From the NCBI RefSeq assembly GCF_037392515.1, contig NC_090280.1, forward strand, positions 18,602,001 to 18,666,000: DNA of 64,000 nucleotides, in the 5' to 3' direction. This DNA comes from Haliotis asinina. Taxonomy: Eukaryota > Mollusca > Gastropoda > Lepetellida > Haliotidae. The position numbers and the translations under genes are program-made. Positions 38,101 through 50,094 of this stretch are shown here, in pieces; the stretch's first letter is position 1, and every line of letters starts with the position of its first letter. The notes beneath the pieces were generated by a model, which saw only the letters and a list, made by a program, of their open reading frames with translations, had not been told where the DNA came from and made no database searches.

Positions 38101-41100
38101 AGTTGTACAGGCTCGCATCACAACTGATTCGAGAACAAAACATTGCCAATGTCCAATAGACAACCTTCACCTTATGTCAGGCAATATTCCAGCATCTCCA
38201 GCTGTTGGGGCGGTGGTGTTGCCTCATGCTCAAAACATCCGCTAGTCACGCTGAAGATCATTGTTCGATCCCTCTCATAAGAAGCCCATTTCCGGTGTAC
38301 GTTTCCGTAATATTGGTGGAATATTGATAAAAACGGCCCAAGACCATACTCCACCACTCCTTTTTTATATAGGCCTAAATGACGTCACCCTATATTGCTC
38401 CCGTCAAGTAAACTATTTACTTACTTAGTGTTACGGTGAACAATTTGCCGTGACAAAAGGTATAAGAAACTCCCTCAGAACTAGCAAAATATAACACTGA
38501 CAAGACTAAAATGTTCAGTAAAATCAGACAAGAGCAAGGTACAAAGATCACAACACAGGTTTCTAGTACAATGCAACTGAGTCCAATCTAAAGTAATGGG
38601 TGACAAATATAATATCAACTCACAAAAGTCTTGGTTTTCAGTGAGAAAGCCTTCTACTAAATCTTTACGCACCAAGCGGGGTTGGATGTTGGATGAAAGT
38701 TGAAGAAGAGGCCGACAGACGAATGTAGGCCGAATGATGACAGATCCAGGAAATCTCTCTCTCTCTCTCTCTCTCTGTGTGTGCGTGTGTGTGAACACAA
38801 CAACCAGCCTTATATATGCACTGTCACTGACACCTGAGCATTCCAGCTAAGTAAGGATCCTTATCGATTAGCCTCGTGTTTACATTCAGTCAAAGGGAGG
38901 CAACTCTAAAGTGCTACCTTAAAGGTGTGCCGCTAAAACACTAGTGACCATGATACTAGATGTGACCCAACAATAACTATCACTCAAAACTCTAACATCA
39001 TGACCCAACAATAACTATCACTCAAAACTCTAACATCATGACCCAACAATAACTATCACTCAAAACTCTAACATCATGACCCAACAATAACTATCACTCA
39101 AAACTCTAACATCATGACCCAACAATAACTATCACTCAAAACTCTAACATCATGACCCAACAATAACTATCACTTAATCAATAATAATACCAATTACAGA
39201 AAACACTCTCGTAACACTTAGTTTCAGAAGACACTATCTGTATACCAGTATGATGTGCAGATAATACTCTAAGGATTCAGTATGGAAATATCTCCGTAGT
39301 ACAATGAAACTCACACGACAAATATAGTCTTTTCTATTTCATGGGATACCATCATTTCAGTGGGGACCCGTGAAAATCAAGGTGAGAACTGATTTTCTGT
39401 AACCCAATGCTTGTCGTCAGAGATGACGAGCAGGAATATTGTTAATGCCACACTGAAAGACAGACGCCATCAGATCGTCATCGTTCGAGGTCATGTTGTA
39501 AACGTCTTGCAGTTGCAGGACGATAACAGCAGAATCAAGGCTCCTTGTAATCTCCAGTTCACGGTCGGTATTGTCTTAGGGCCAGACTGATAATATCTCA
39601 CCTTAAGGTGCAGGGGACTGAACTTCCATTCTAACCATAATATCACTGCAACGATCATAGAGAAGTATGAACAAATAACATAATTTTGATTTGAGAAAAC
39701 GTTACAAGTACTTACCGACTTTAATCTCGAGGTCATTAACACGCTTCTCTTTGCTTTCTGAAATGAAAAATGCAATGTAGTAAGGCAAGAAGAGTCATGT
39801 CATTAACTTTCCTTGGGGAATTAAACAATAATGCCTGTTCCCTAATACTTGTCAAATTTGAAGGTGAATATCTTGTAGGCCACCATGAGAGTCCAGAACT
39901 GCCTCTCGTCATCGATTACGAATTGTGGCCTTCGGAATATTCCCCCACTCATTCTCTAGTGCTTGTGCCAGCTGTTGGAGGTTCTGTGACTGTTGCCGAG
40001 GTGATCGCTGACACTGATCAAGAGCATCCCACAATATGGTGATATTCCAACGTAGCGGTTCCTCAAAATGGCATTAGTAAATCTTGTCGTGTAAGGTCGG
40101 TGAAAAATGGTTGGTGCTGTCATCAATGTACTAATCTTATGATATTCAGCAACTTCTAAATGCTTCTCAAGAATCCCAATACAGTGATGACGCAGACAAA
40201 TGAAGACCAATGCCAATTAAAAACGCTGCTTCAAGCAAGGTTGAGACAACGAAGATAACCATCTTCAGATCCAGTACAAACCTCTAAACTCTAATAAGTC
40301 CTAATTAGGAGATATTAAGTCCTAATTAGGAGACATTAAGTCCTAATTAGGAGATATAAAATATCAGACTGTGGCGCTAGGACGTTTCTACAGTCTTAAT
40401 ATTTCTAGTTTCTTAATATTTCCTAATTAGTACTTATTATCTCCTAATTAGGACTTAATATCTCCGTACAAAGATTAAATACAATAGATGAATTGAAAAT
40501 AGATTCACTGTAATTTATTACTGAAACAGACACGCTATGAGCCCATGTTATAGGTACCTATGTAAAACTGTGAACGGGGATAGGAAGCGAAGCTTTGTAT
40601 TTTGTGCATTTGAAGATAATCGTATTTCCAATGTTATTTCGATGCAAAAATTCCAGTGCCAAACAGGCTTCAGGATATTTGTATGTGAACGCTACCCTGG
40701 TATGCGACCAAGACTTCAGGCTACTTCCGTGTGGATGCAACCCCAATGTACCACCTAAACTTCATGATATTTCTATTAGGACGCCAAACAAGGTTGCCAT
40801 GAGGGACATAATGACTGGTAATTTGTGTTCCACAGTACAACTTTAATCCGTCTTCCGCAATCCATCATATGTATTAAAATAATGTTTTCTTTTCACCTTC
40901 CTTTACATGAAAAAAAAAGATTATTGCGATATCTGTACAATATAAGTTTGTGAAAACGGTGATATCGCAGCAACTGAAATTGTGAATAATTAATTTTGTC
41001 ATAACAGTCAAAATTTGTTCTACAATAAAACACCTACTTTCATCTTCCCTGTCTTTTTCAAGTTTGTTGACACGCTCCGTCAAGTTCCATACAGACGAGT

Positions 41101-41476
41101 TCATCGTGGAAAAAACAGATCCTTGTGTCTCTAAAAACGATACATTTAACATAAACAATAACATAATATGATGCCGTTCGTGGAACAAATAGTTTTGGTC
41201 CATGATGTATTTACTTTTTTTTCACAAAAGCAGAGAGTATTAAAGATGACTTTTACAATACATTATTATGAGAAATTCTATTAAAAGAAGTGAGGACCGG
41301 TTAATTGCTCATGAATTGTTGAATGAGTACATCACCGAAATAGTACCTAGTTCTCCATTCTTTATATTGGCCTTTTTCGGTAAAGAGGGTGCCAGGAATT
41401 TCACAGACAGGTCGGGTACCTCTAAGCCAAACCCCCATTCAGTGGCCAGGAGCACGCAGAGCAATATCTTCTCCAT
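34067..41476 (-). CDS. Kringle-sushi array unit B (secreted protein, ~318 aa)
   Basis: Predicted exons on the minus strand: 41476-41347 (signal peptide MEKILLCVLLATEWGFG and LEVPDLSVKFLAPSLP), 41130-41038, 39757-39716 and 37698-37636 (short coiled-coil segments such as NLTERVNKLEKD, RVNDLEIKV, NDNKNRDIRLKDIEAIL), 36927-36721 (sushi: VDCGAP, YRCKTGF, STCQKDGHW, LQCVN; four Cys), and 34488 down to 34067 (kringle, six Cys: GCWTAPAG, KDCQRWDSQ, NYCRDPDRTG, LWCYTT, RCDVPEC). Each boundary has AG/GT ends and splits the codon after base 1, and the sum reads in one frame. The first exon is unlike that of units C and D, so joining it here is inference. One base is missing after the last Cys relative to unit C, so the usual stop is skipped and ~35 extra residues follow. 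Extracellular role; ligand unknown. Confidence 0.6.
34560..34720. repeat. Degenerate GTA/GCA trinucleotide tract
   Basis: Irregular GTAGTAGCAGCAGC-type repeats in the kringle-sushi intron of unit B, next to a partial R1 copy (34725-34850, minus). Confidence 0.8.
35140..35199. repeat. (TAG)n microsatellite
   Basis: About 20 perfect trinucleotide units, with looser TAG/GTA sequence upstream from 34990. Confidence 0.95.
35400..36400 (-). pseudogene. Second Tc1-like transposase family, relic
   Basis: Minus-strand frames in order: MPRLSNIQRERAIAMLSTGT with a helix-turn-helix (SVTDVARVMGCSRQTIHSFQ) at 36391-36167, a frame change, then SAMVWGAINGHARSRLIDIQ, TFQQDNARPNAV and TSPDLNPIQHVWDVLGRRLR down to 35418. 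The final catalytic Glu is Gln (NPIQHVW) and frames are broken at least twice, so it is dead. It lies inside the intron of unit B. Clear terminal inverted repeats were not found. Confidence 0.8.
37360..38060. repeat. Locally duplicated ~50-bp segment
   Basis: GGCGCACATTGTGTCTGAAGCCAGA at 37366 and GGCACACATTGTGTCTGAAGCCAAA at 38008, each followed by TGCATTGT/CACTTGTATTTT, are two copies ~640 bases apart in an intron of unit B. Confidence 0.6.
38757..38777. repeat. (CT)n microsatellite
   Basis: A short CT run followed by GTGTGTG, in an intron of unit B. Confidence 0.8.
38963..39174. repeat. 38-bp minisatellite, about 5.6 copies
   Basis: The unit begins TGACCCAACAATAACTATCA and continues CTCAAAACTCTAACATCA. 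Copies start at 38963, 39001, 39039, 39077, 39115 and 39153 with essentially no differences until the last, partial one. It lies in an intron of unit B. Confidence 0.95.
40286..40466. repeat. Cluster of TCCTAATTAGGA palindromes forming an inverted repeat
   Basis: AAGTCCTAATTAGGAGA occurs three times in a row (40297-40355) and its inverse complement occurs near 40420-40462, around an ~80-base spacer. Each unit is also a palindrome on its own. Foldback or MITE-like. Confidence 0.75.
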
Positions 41477-41769
41477 GTCTTCGGGAATCAACAGAAAACG
41501 AAAAGGAGTCATCGATGCATTTATATATTTCATTTCACGTAACGTGACATGTCTGTGGGTTCATAAACTTGTGTTGACCAGACTGTCTCTATGGCCAGCG
41601 AGTGCTACTGAAGATAACATGGGCATATCATCCAAAATTCTACTTCTAACGTTCTGGATTTTGTACATATCTATCCCTGTCACGCTGAGGATGTCCTCTG
41701 AAGTCAGTGTTACTCGCCGATATTAGCTCTTGTCATGCAATGATAAATATCTTTTGTTTATCTTCAAGG

Positions 41770-41978
41770 TTGTGTGACCTTAGTATGGTGATCTTCTTTC
41801 AGTTGTTGGCGATATATATTCCGTGTTTTATATGATATTGTTTTTAATGTCCCCCAACGACAGGTTTGTACGTTTTCAATTTATTGATTGTAATAGTGGT
41901 ACAAAATAAATTGTTCTCATCATGATATGGCTGCAGCATTGCCGATATGACGATAAATATGAACTCACTCGCTCACTC
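41770..41978 (+). repeat. Family R2 partial copy
   Basis: Contains TTGTTGGCGATATATATTCC and the tail GGCTGCAGCATTGCCGATAT, ending in ACTCACTCGCTCACTCAC, matching the copy at 25900-26247. Confidence 0.6.
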
Positions 41979-42731
41979 ACCTACTCAAGGTTGTGTTGAA
42001 TGTTTGTATTGCCAACTACAACAGAACAATGAACTGTGTGGTTGATGACATTGTGGCTTTGTGATCGTAGTCATTGGGGTACTTCCTATGACAATATTAT
42101 TACTTTTTGTAAGCATTTTGATTTAGTTTTGTTTAAAAATACGGAGACAGATATTACTCTGAAGTCTTGTGCTTAAAATGTGCCTTCCTCGATGAACGAA
42201 CCACATGCGCTCTGCGGAGAAGTCCCAGAAGTTTGTCAGATGGTCTCTAAACCCACATTGAATCTAATCATTTTTGAATAGATTATATCTATTCTGAACC
42301 GCGTCATAAGGCTGGAAAATTGCTGAACGAGGGTGCTAAACAACAATCATACCAAAAACATTACGAACTTTGTGCTCAACCAACAGCAGTCTGTATGGTA
42401 CCGACCACAACAATAACTCGTGTTCGTCAATCACTGTCAGCTAATGATGAAATCAGATGTACACGAGTAGGAACGTTAATAAACAGCTGCTGCATTTCTT
42501 ATGAAGGGAACAACAAAAACAAAAAAGGTCACAAGTAACATGTTGTGCCCAAGGTGGAGCCATTTTATATCCCGTAATACAATTTGCCCCAAGCACAAAC
42601 GAACTGTGTTACATCTTGATATTTGCCTTTCAAATACTCCCATTCCGACAACCCAAACGTATACGACATAAGCAGCAAAAAGAAGACATCAAAGACTAAA
42701 AAGAAACGACACACGTTATGACAGATAACTA

Positions 42732-42896
42732 CAGTGGAAGCTGTCTAAACTGGCATCTGTCCAAATCGGCAAGGTGTCAACACCAGCATAAAATCTCAGT
42801 CCTATGGCTTGAACATTTATCATCAGCTCTACAATCAAGCACGTTGTCTTAACTGGATTATTTCTTCTGTCCCGATGAGGGCCGGTTTAGACACTG
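42732..42896. mobile_element. pogo/Tigger-like MITE, ~165 bp
   Basis: Left end CAGTGGAAGCTGTCTAAACT and right end GCCGGTTTAGACACTG are imperfect inverted repeats, and both outer flanks are TA (42730-42731 and 42897-42898). Size and CAGTG termini fit a non-autonomous pogo-type element. No coding sequence. Confidence 0.6.
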
Positions 42897-43289
42897 TAAA
42901 TAGGATAAAATGTGTCTCTTATAGTCCTTTCTACTATTTGACAACATCATAAGCACTTGTATTAGGTGAACCACGATGAATTAGTAATTATGTCCCAGAC
43001 AATGAACATATCCTGCCTCACCGATGGCACCCGTCTAAGAGACGTGCCAATGCATGTAAACTGTTCACTACAAATACACCAACCATAAAACGTATTGTAC
43101 GGTTAAAATATGTACTCTCCTTTTGATTTCATTTGAGACCAATGAAATTGTCCACAAAATCTAATAATTAAAACAAAACCAATTTTCATATGAAATGGAC
43201 AGACCAACTCTGATGATTTGTCTAATAATTTTGAACACCCGAACAAAAAGGTTGTTTAGGAAACAATCGTTATTTTATTGTCACTTTGC

Positions 43290-43470
43290 GCTATTGCATA
43301 CGAAGGAGGACCACAAGCTGGTAGAACAGCTGATACAACTGAAGAGGACATTGCTATAGACCTAAGAGAACAAGAAGTTACGGCAGTGAAACGTTTTACG
43401 GTGAAGATAGATGGTGTTATCACTAGCACCAGTGTCTGCTTCTTGACATTTGGTCGTTTCGTATTCTAAC
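43290..43470 (+). pseudogene. Gag-like (ORF1) fragment of a non-LTR retrotransposon
   Basis: LREQEVTAVKRFTVKIDGVI followed by STSVCFLTFG resembles the block before the zinc knuckles in ORF1/gag proteins of mollusc retrotransposons (pattern: QGVxxVxRxxxxxxGxxxxTxxxxLTF). The frame ends soon after, with no zinc knuckles. A related fragment lies at 50095-50740. Confidence 0.5.
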
Positions 43471-43694
43471 GTCAGTTGACACAGGATATCTCAACATAGC
43501 AGTTTACAGTTTGGGTTTGTCTGTATGCCGCAACATGTGTTGGTCGTTTTATGTAAGTTAACGTGTTACTTATTACCAACTGATCAGATGTAGGGAATAG
43601 ATTGTGCAGCAAGACAGGCAGTGTATCCTTAATTACATATATTACAATATGCTCTTATGTATAAGACATTATTTAGAGTTAGCGTCCCGCTGCG

Positions 43695-43860
43695 GAATGA
43701 GTGAGTGTGTTTAGTTTTACGCCACTTTTAGTCATATTTCAACATCACGGAAGAGGACACCAGAAATTGGTTTCACATATTGTATCTATGCTGGGAATTG
43801 AGCCCGGGTCTTCTGTCTGACGAGCGAACACTTTAACCACTAGGCTACCCCACCGGCCCT
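43695..43860 (-). repeat. tRNA-derived SINE
   Basis: On the minus strand, A-box TAGCCTAGTGG (43837-43847) and B-box GGGCTCAATTCCC (43793-43805) have spacing expected of a polymerase III promoter. The 3' end reads GTGGCGTAAAACTAAACACACTCACTC, the same tail as family R1. A good example of a head-body-tail SINE. Confidence 0.75.
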
Positions 43861-43919
43861 TTTTGCGTCTCCATTCTCCATGGTTACAGCGAGGGGATAA
43901 GAACCACCTGCGGTCCATT

Positions 43920-44330
43920 CTTTGTGCACATGCAAATGGATAGAACAACCGACTGTCCTGTCACCTTGCTGACGTCTATCTGCCATCCCATGGTTACAGC
44001 AAAAGGGACAGAACGACCGACTGTCCAGTCTCCCTGCAGACATCTACCTGACATCTAATGACATGCAAAGGGATAGAACAACCGACTGTCCAGTCTCCCT
44101 GCTGACATCTACCTGACATCTAATGACATGCAAAGGGATAGAACAACCGACTGTCCTGTCACCTTGCTGACGTCTCTCTGCCATCCCATGGTTACAGCAA
44201 AAGGGACAGAACGACCGACTGTCCTGTCTCCCTGCAGACATCTACCTGACATCTAATGCTAACAGCAAAAGGAACGCTACCCCCGACCGTCCAATCTCTG
44301 GGTAGACGTCTGTCCGTCAGGAGACAGCAA
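43920..44330. repeat. 65-68 bp minisatellite
   Basis: CCGACTGTCC recurs at about 43949, 44017, 44082, 44147 and 44215, inside longer units with CATCTACCTGACATCTAATG or CTGCCATCCCATGGTTACAG. A related array is at 61700-61870. Confidence 0.8.
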
Positions 44331-44858
44331 AAACGATGACAATGCCGAGAATGATTTTAATTAAAGTTGAAGCAGAATATATAGTAACATTGTATGCGAC
44401 GTTTGTTTAAATGTTATGGTATTTCGGCACTCATCGTCAATACTTACTAAGGATTGACTAACAGTCTTCTAATCACATCATAATTTCATATACATACATT
44501 TATTCCTTATTAATTAGCTATACGACGGATGTCTGGGAACAACTGAGCTGTACTAGAGAATCAGGGGTCTGATATTGTGAGCAACAGTTCATATCATAGA
44601 GCAAAGAGGACCTGCTATCAACTAGTCCGTGAAATCAACTCTTTAGTAAATTCCAGTGGTGTCGGAAAAATCCACACCTGTAATCCCAACTGACACTTGT
44701 TTGCTTCTTAGTGCACTAAAATAACTCTCTCATGGGATACTAAAGCATTATCTAATCTCAAAGTAAGCTATACCAGTAAAAGCGAGAATGAGAGAGTTCA
44801 ACACACCTCATGGACGAGAACAGAAACCAACGGGGTCAGTTTCGTACTTGTAGCCCAA

Positions 44859-47800
44859 TCAGCTCTGGATGTTGCACTTAGGGACATCACACCTTTCCCA
44901 GCGTGAATTTCGATTCGTTGTGTAACACCACAAAAACCCTGATTTATCTGGGTCACGACAGTAGTTAGCAGATCCCGTGATAGTTTGGGGTGCGTCAAAT
45001 CCTGGGATGGAAAACAAGACGTCTTTCTTAACAGAGTGTGCGTGTGGTGCTTGAGAATCCCATCGCTGACAGACCTTGCCAGTTATGGTTGTTGACTGAG
45101 TACCGGCATATAACACTCTTTCAGCATGTGACGTCCAGCAGCCAGATACTGTGAAGGAAAACATAAGCAGTGAATTCAGATCCCAATCATCAAGGGAACT
45201 GGATGCTTTAAGGGCTTTTTAGGAGATATCCTGCTCTACCTGTAGTTGTAGCATTTGTAGAAGTACCAGGCACTTAAGAGGCTCAGTTTGAGATTGTGAT
45301 TATTACACTAAACCTAGGCATAAAGGATACACCAAGGGGTAAGTGATACATAAAGGGGAACATTTGATGTTTAGAATTTCGACGGAAGTTCAAACATTTT
45401 TCACTTTGATATTGAACTATGTTGCATCCTTACTGTTGACACACTTCACGCTGACCATGGTCCAGAACCCATCTTTCTCACACACGCTCGTCATCTGTTG
45501 ACCAGGATGGATAAAGTCAAAAAATCCTTTCTTGCATCTGTAGGTGGCAATGGCATGGAAACCTGTTGATGTGTAGACAACGTCTGATCCTTCTACAGGA
45601 CGTGGATAACCACAATCTACATTCAGAGCGGACGTCACGTTGGCTGTAATACATATAGAGGTTACAAAGGCACGCTCTACTTTTGACCTGTTACGATGGT
45701 CGATATGATTACAAGTGGATTTGATAGATTTGTGCTTTCTTTTCTGTAGTTCGTATTAGTAATGTATGTACATTTAACAAATTCTGCTGATGAAGGTTCC
45801 CCAATTCCCCTCAAGTCTATTTGAGATGCCATAAGCATGAGCTATGGAGGTAAGTGTGTATTATTTGATTTAGAGGCGCATTACCTAGTGCCGTCTCCAT
45901 GTGACGAAGACGAACTTCTTTGTTTTCGTTGTCATGTAACAGCTTCTCTGCAACAAAACCAGTGACTTTACACATACGAACTCGCGATGGTAATAAATCA
46001 ACATTAGACATTTCTGCAAAGTCAAGATACCATTCTTCGATTGCAGTCAAGTAAGTGACACAAATACTACATTTACAAAAAAAAGTCTTGATATTTACAT
46101 TTCCTTTGAATAATGTTTTCGGACTTATGTACCCTCTCAGTTGGACTATAGAAATTTACAATCAGAAAGTGAGGATGAAATAGTATATTTGGCTAGTACA
46201 TAACTCAGGCGAGAACACAACTCATGCACATGCACATGTCTGCTCACAGCATGATTTACCACTTAAACGAAATCAGTAAAAACACTTGGGCTTCTTCAAT
46301 TAAAAAGAAATGTTTATTGATCTGGATTCGGCTTTGCGTGGACTTCACAAACAGTGGGCGATTGTAACTTATTTCTCAAGATGTTTCGAATTCGTGCCAG
46401 ACATGTTTAAACATGATTGGCATTCATGTCAAGATTCAGGTCAAGCCCGACTTTGAAACAGAGACGTACCTAAACAACCTTAAATCTAAACCTCTTAGAA
46501 ACGCTCATTCGATTCCGACTAGGTCTCAATGACCTGGAGGTCAACAAAGAAGACACTACAACATCGATAAAATAAACAGGCGCTGTACAATATGTAATAA
46601 CGGAGTCGAAGACGAATGCAATTTTCTGTATCTTTGCCCATTCTGTGATGAACTCAGAAGTAAATACTTACCTATATCGAATTCTATATCCACACATGAC
46701 TTTATGAAGTTTTTTATCTTGCAGATATCATACTACACAAGTTCACACTGTCTTATATAATTGTACACCATGCTTTGATATTAATATTGTTTTTAAATTG
46801 AATTATATGTATGTTCAACCCATGCATATTCCTATACTGACATACACACAAGAACGACATCGTTCATGATCACCTTCATGAACGAAACAGCAGAAAGGCT
46901 CCTTGTAATACTAAAGACGCAGTCATTAATTGTTTGTAGCGAACCCCCAACGTCCAGGCTAACGGCGTTGACAGCAGTGCTTTCACTGTAGCCACTGCAC
47001 CACTGACGACCTAAGACCATTAGGACCGAACAACATGATGCTAATTGAAAAAGGATTACATACCAATTTGTTTCTCGAGGTTATTTACACGCTGTTCCAT
47101 AGTTGTCATTGTTGCTTTGCTCTCTGAAATACAATTTGCAATGCAATAAGCCAACAAAAACCTTAATAAATACTGAGGATTCAGGATTAGAATTGGTTCT
47201 AAACAATCCACACTTGCAAGTCTATGGACGGAGGGAACAACAAACCTGTCCCCATAATTAGCATAAATTATTTAGGATACAAGAGGTCACAAACAGCATA
47301 TTAAACATACAGTGGCGCTCACATGTAAAAATTTGTCACCGTATCACAAATGCTTAGATCGATAAAGAGGCTAATGACCACTGGATTGTCTAGTCCCGAT
47401 TCGCTTATTTACAGACCGCAGCCATATAGCTGGAACATTGCTGACAGTATGTTAAAAAACAACAGACCACATGCATAATATGTATACACCAACTAACAGA
47501 TTAAATTAAGTAAGGTTAAATTAAATTACTTTAATTAAGTACTATTGCTATGTATATTGTCATTTACCTGTGTATGTTTTAACTCATTCTGAAAAGTCAA
47601 ACACTCAGTTCCATTGCATTTAGGTTTTGGATAAAGAGGTCTGTAGAAACCAATGGTTGACGAACTTAGGACATAAACCAGGAAACAAAACGAAAGGGTG
47701 AAGTTTCTGTGTTCGGTGGCAAAGTAACATCTGCTATATACTCACCACTGCCAATGTCCGTGTCCCGACAGGTTTCATTCCTGGAAGCCAGGAAGTTATC

Positions 47801-47926
47801 CATGGATGTCTTGAAAGTATCGTAGTTGTCCAGAACCTGACAGTAGTCGCCGGATGTGTTGGCATATCCACAAGAAATATACAACATTGCACACAGACAC
47901 AGACGGAAAACTATATTGTTTTTCAT
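44859..47926 (-). CDS. Kringle-sushi array unit C (secreted protein, 267 aa)
   Basis: Five exons on the minus strand: 47926-47746 (signal peptide MKNNIVFRLCLCAMLYISCG, then a two-Cys segment with YDTFKTSMDNFLASRNETC), 47123-47064 (SKATMTTMEQRVNNLEKQI) and 45947-45885 (KLLHDNENKEVRLRHMETAL), both short coiled-coil segments, 45643-45434 (sushi, four Cys: VDCGYP, YRCKKGF, SVCEKDGFW, VKCVN), and 45148-44859 (kringle with six Cys: GCWTSHAE, KVCQRWDSQ, NYCRDPDKSG, LWCYTT, RCDVPKC), then TGA right after CNIQS. Every intron has GT-AG ends and phase 1; exon lengths sum to 804 bases with one open frame. The coil suggests oligomers, the sushi and kringle suggest ligand binding outside the cell. Function is inferred only from domains. 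Confidence 0.82.
46440..46760 (+). pseudogene. C-terminal fragment of a non-LTR retrotransposon polyprotein
   Basis: RRCTICNNGVEDECNFLYLC followed by PFCDELRSKYLP is the CxxC...EDExHFLxxCP block near the end of some LINE proteins. Upstream LIRFRLGLNDLEVNK fits the same region. Stops interrupt it. It lies in an intron of unit C. Confidence 0.6.
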
Positions 47927-48041
47927 CGTGGACTGTACCTCTGTGAATGTGTGCTTGAGTGTGGAATAATATAATTATATTAACAGGCAAACTTAACTGC
48001 CAGTCAGGATGCAATGCACATGTAACAGGAATATGGTTCAC

Positions 48042-48366
48042 ACAAGGTTAACTCCGGCGGTGTCATATGCTGCATTACGCGCACAGTGGTCCTTGAACTT
48101 TGAACTGACAATTATTACCAAGTTAAGTGGACTTCCGTTGTGAAGTGGACTTCCGTCCGACTCTCCCTGGTATCCTTCTCCTCATGCATATGGTGCACGC
48201 ACTTGTCTACCACTTGTGTAACTATACTTGATAAACATTTGTCTAACACATATATAATCATTGCTCGACATCTAATAAAATGTTTAAAGGTCCCCTGTCC
48301 ATATTTACATTTCACTATTAAATAAATATATCAGTTGAACATTGGATTAGTGCACTTGTGTGTGTT

Positions 48367-48399
<33 letters not shown>

Positions 48400-48409
48400 T
48401 TTGTGTGTA
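48042..48409. other. Upstream flank of unit C with a (GTT)n tract
   Basis: The first ~250 bases resemble the 5' flank of unit D (TGGTATCCTTCTCCTCATGC here, TTGGCATCCTTCTCCTCATGA at 56210), so this is a duplicated promoter region. A (GTT/GCT)n tract runs 48364-48400. Confidence 0.55.
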
Positions 48410-48658
48410 TGGGATCCGTAAAGGTCCCGGGGTAGAATAGGCCTTCAGCAACCCATGCTTGTCTTAAGAGGCGACTAAAGGGATTGGGTAGTCAGGCTTG
48501 CTGACTTGGTTGACACATGTCATCGGTTCCCAGATGCGCAGATCGATGCTCATGTTTTGATCACTGGATTGTCTAGTCCAGACTCGATTATTTACAGACC
48601 GCAGCTATATAATTGGAATTTTGCTGAGTGCATCGTAAAACTAAACTCACTCACTCAT
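48410..48658 (+). repeat. Family R1 SINE-like copy
   Basis: Full-length copy from GGGATCCGTAAAGGTCCCGG to CGTAAAACTAAACTCACTCA. Confidence 0.75.
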
Positions 48659-48659
48659 T

Positions 48660-50094
48660 TGTGTGTACGAATACATACTCGGTGTGAGGGTCTTGGTACA
48701 TACAGTTACCCCTTATGATACTGTTTTTAACTCACATTACATGCCAACGTCTCATCGTTTTGACATTGTGTGGATACATTCTCAATATTGGGTAATGTCT
48801 GAGTAAGTTTCCATTCCTTAAAAACAATGGAAGAGAGACCCCAGAGGGACCGAGGCTCATTATGTTTTAAGGACGGGAGAGTTACGAGGACACTACCCAC
48901 CTTAAATCACATTCAAAGTCTTGCGAATATATCTGCTATCAAAAGTAAATGTCAAAATGACAAAATGAAGTCCTTGATTTGAAACTGGTGTGTGAAGGTT
49001 AACACTCACTTGACTTATCCCACTGGGTACCCATTTTATGCTGAGTGAACAGAGGTAAGTTTGAACTCACATGCCTAAGGTGAGACCTCATGTATCACAT
49101 GTGCTTCGCTGTGGGACATGATCACTGTCCTTGAAAGTATTAGGATTTAAGGCTACCCAAGTCCACCCAAGGACTTACCGCGTCTTAACTTCAACTGATT
49201 GTGACCTAAACACAGAAGAAAAACCAACTCCTACATATACCACCTTGTACATGAGTCAAGACTAGTACATTTTGGATATGAAAGTGGTGAATCATACACA
49301 TTCCTTTACAGCTTCACGTCGAACATCACCAAACTCATTGTACATAGTAAAACGTATTGGACTAAACGTTTGTTCTGATAAAGAAGTCTTACATGGTGGT
49401 ACACAGTTTGACACAACGCTCACGTCGGGAAATGCATTTAGAAATAGTGGTATTGGCAAGCTACAATTAATACAATTATATTCCAGCAATATCACGGCAA
49501 GTATGAGCTTCAGACATTTCACCTGTTGAATATAACAGACAATGTAACCTTAAAAGAAAAGCCTCGCAGCTGGGTACATCATTAGTTATAAGTTGTTCAC
49601 TGGTCAAGGGTTGATGTAACCTCAAAATTTATTTATGTTCCTTTACCGAACACCTCAATGTTAATTTTGAACTGTCTGAAGCATGGGTATCGGATCGTAC
49701 ACTTGTGTGAATCAAACGATTCGAATCTGCCCATTGGTAGTTTTTCGAAGGCTAGTTTTCCCGAAGGTATTTACTTACTGAAAAGTTAATTCCCCTACTT
49801 AATTTTCACAGGGACTACATTTCAACAGCAACAGCTTGGAGATTAGTTGTGAGTATTAGATGACTGTAAATAACGTCCTGCTTTACAAGGATTGAAGACC
49901 CTCCAGTGGCCCTGTCACCTGAAGGTGAAAAAGAATTATAAACAACAAACTGACGTAAATTAAAAGTATCTGTCTGCTTTTCGTAGGTTTCCTGCAGATA
50001 GAAAGCTGATGGAGCAAAACTGATGGACTAATAGCTGTAACTCATTAAAAATGGTCCGTAATCCTGTACAGTTCAACTGTACTATTGTTTTGGA
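48660..50094. other. Spacer between units C and D with one low-copy repeat
   Basis: Bases 49000-49230 (GGGTACCCATTTTATGCTGA, GTGCTTCGCTGTGGGACATG) resemble 53590-53790. Otherwise no gene was recognised; short open frames are not family-like. Confidence 0.45.

Larger units (their letters stand above)
41980..44858. other. Spacer between array units B and C, filled with repeats
   Basis: Besides the items listed separately (MITE, gag fragment, SINE, minisatellite), bases 41980-42730, 42900-43270 and 44340-44858 show no gene or clear repeat. Bases 44780-44858 are the 3' flank of unit C. Confidence 0.45.

Noticed and set aside
40537..40846. Plus-strand Cys-containing frames that vaguely resemble a sushi domain
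   Set aside because: Cys spacing and Trp are wrong for a sushi domain and no flanking splice sites were convincing.
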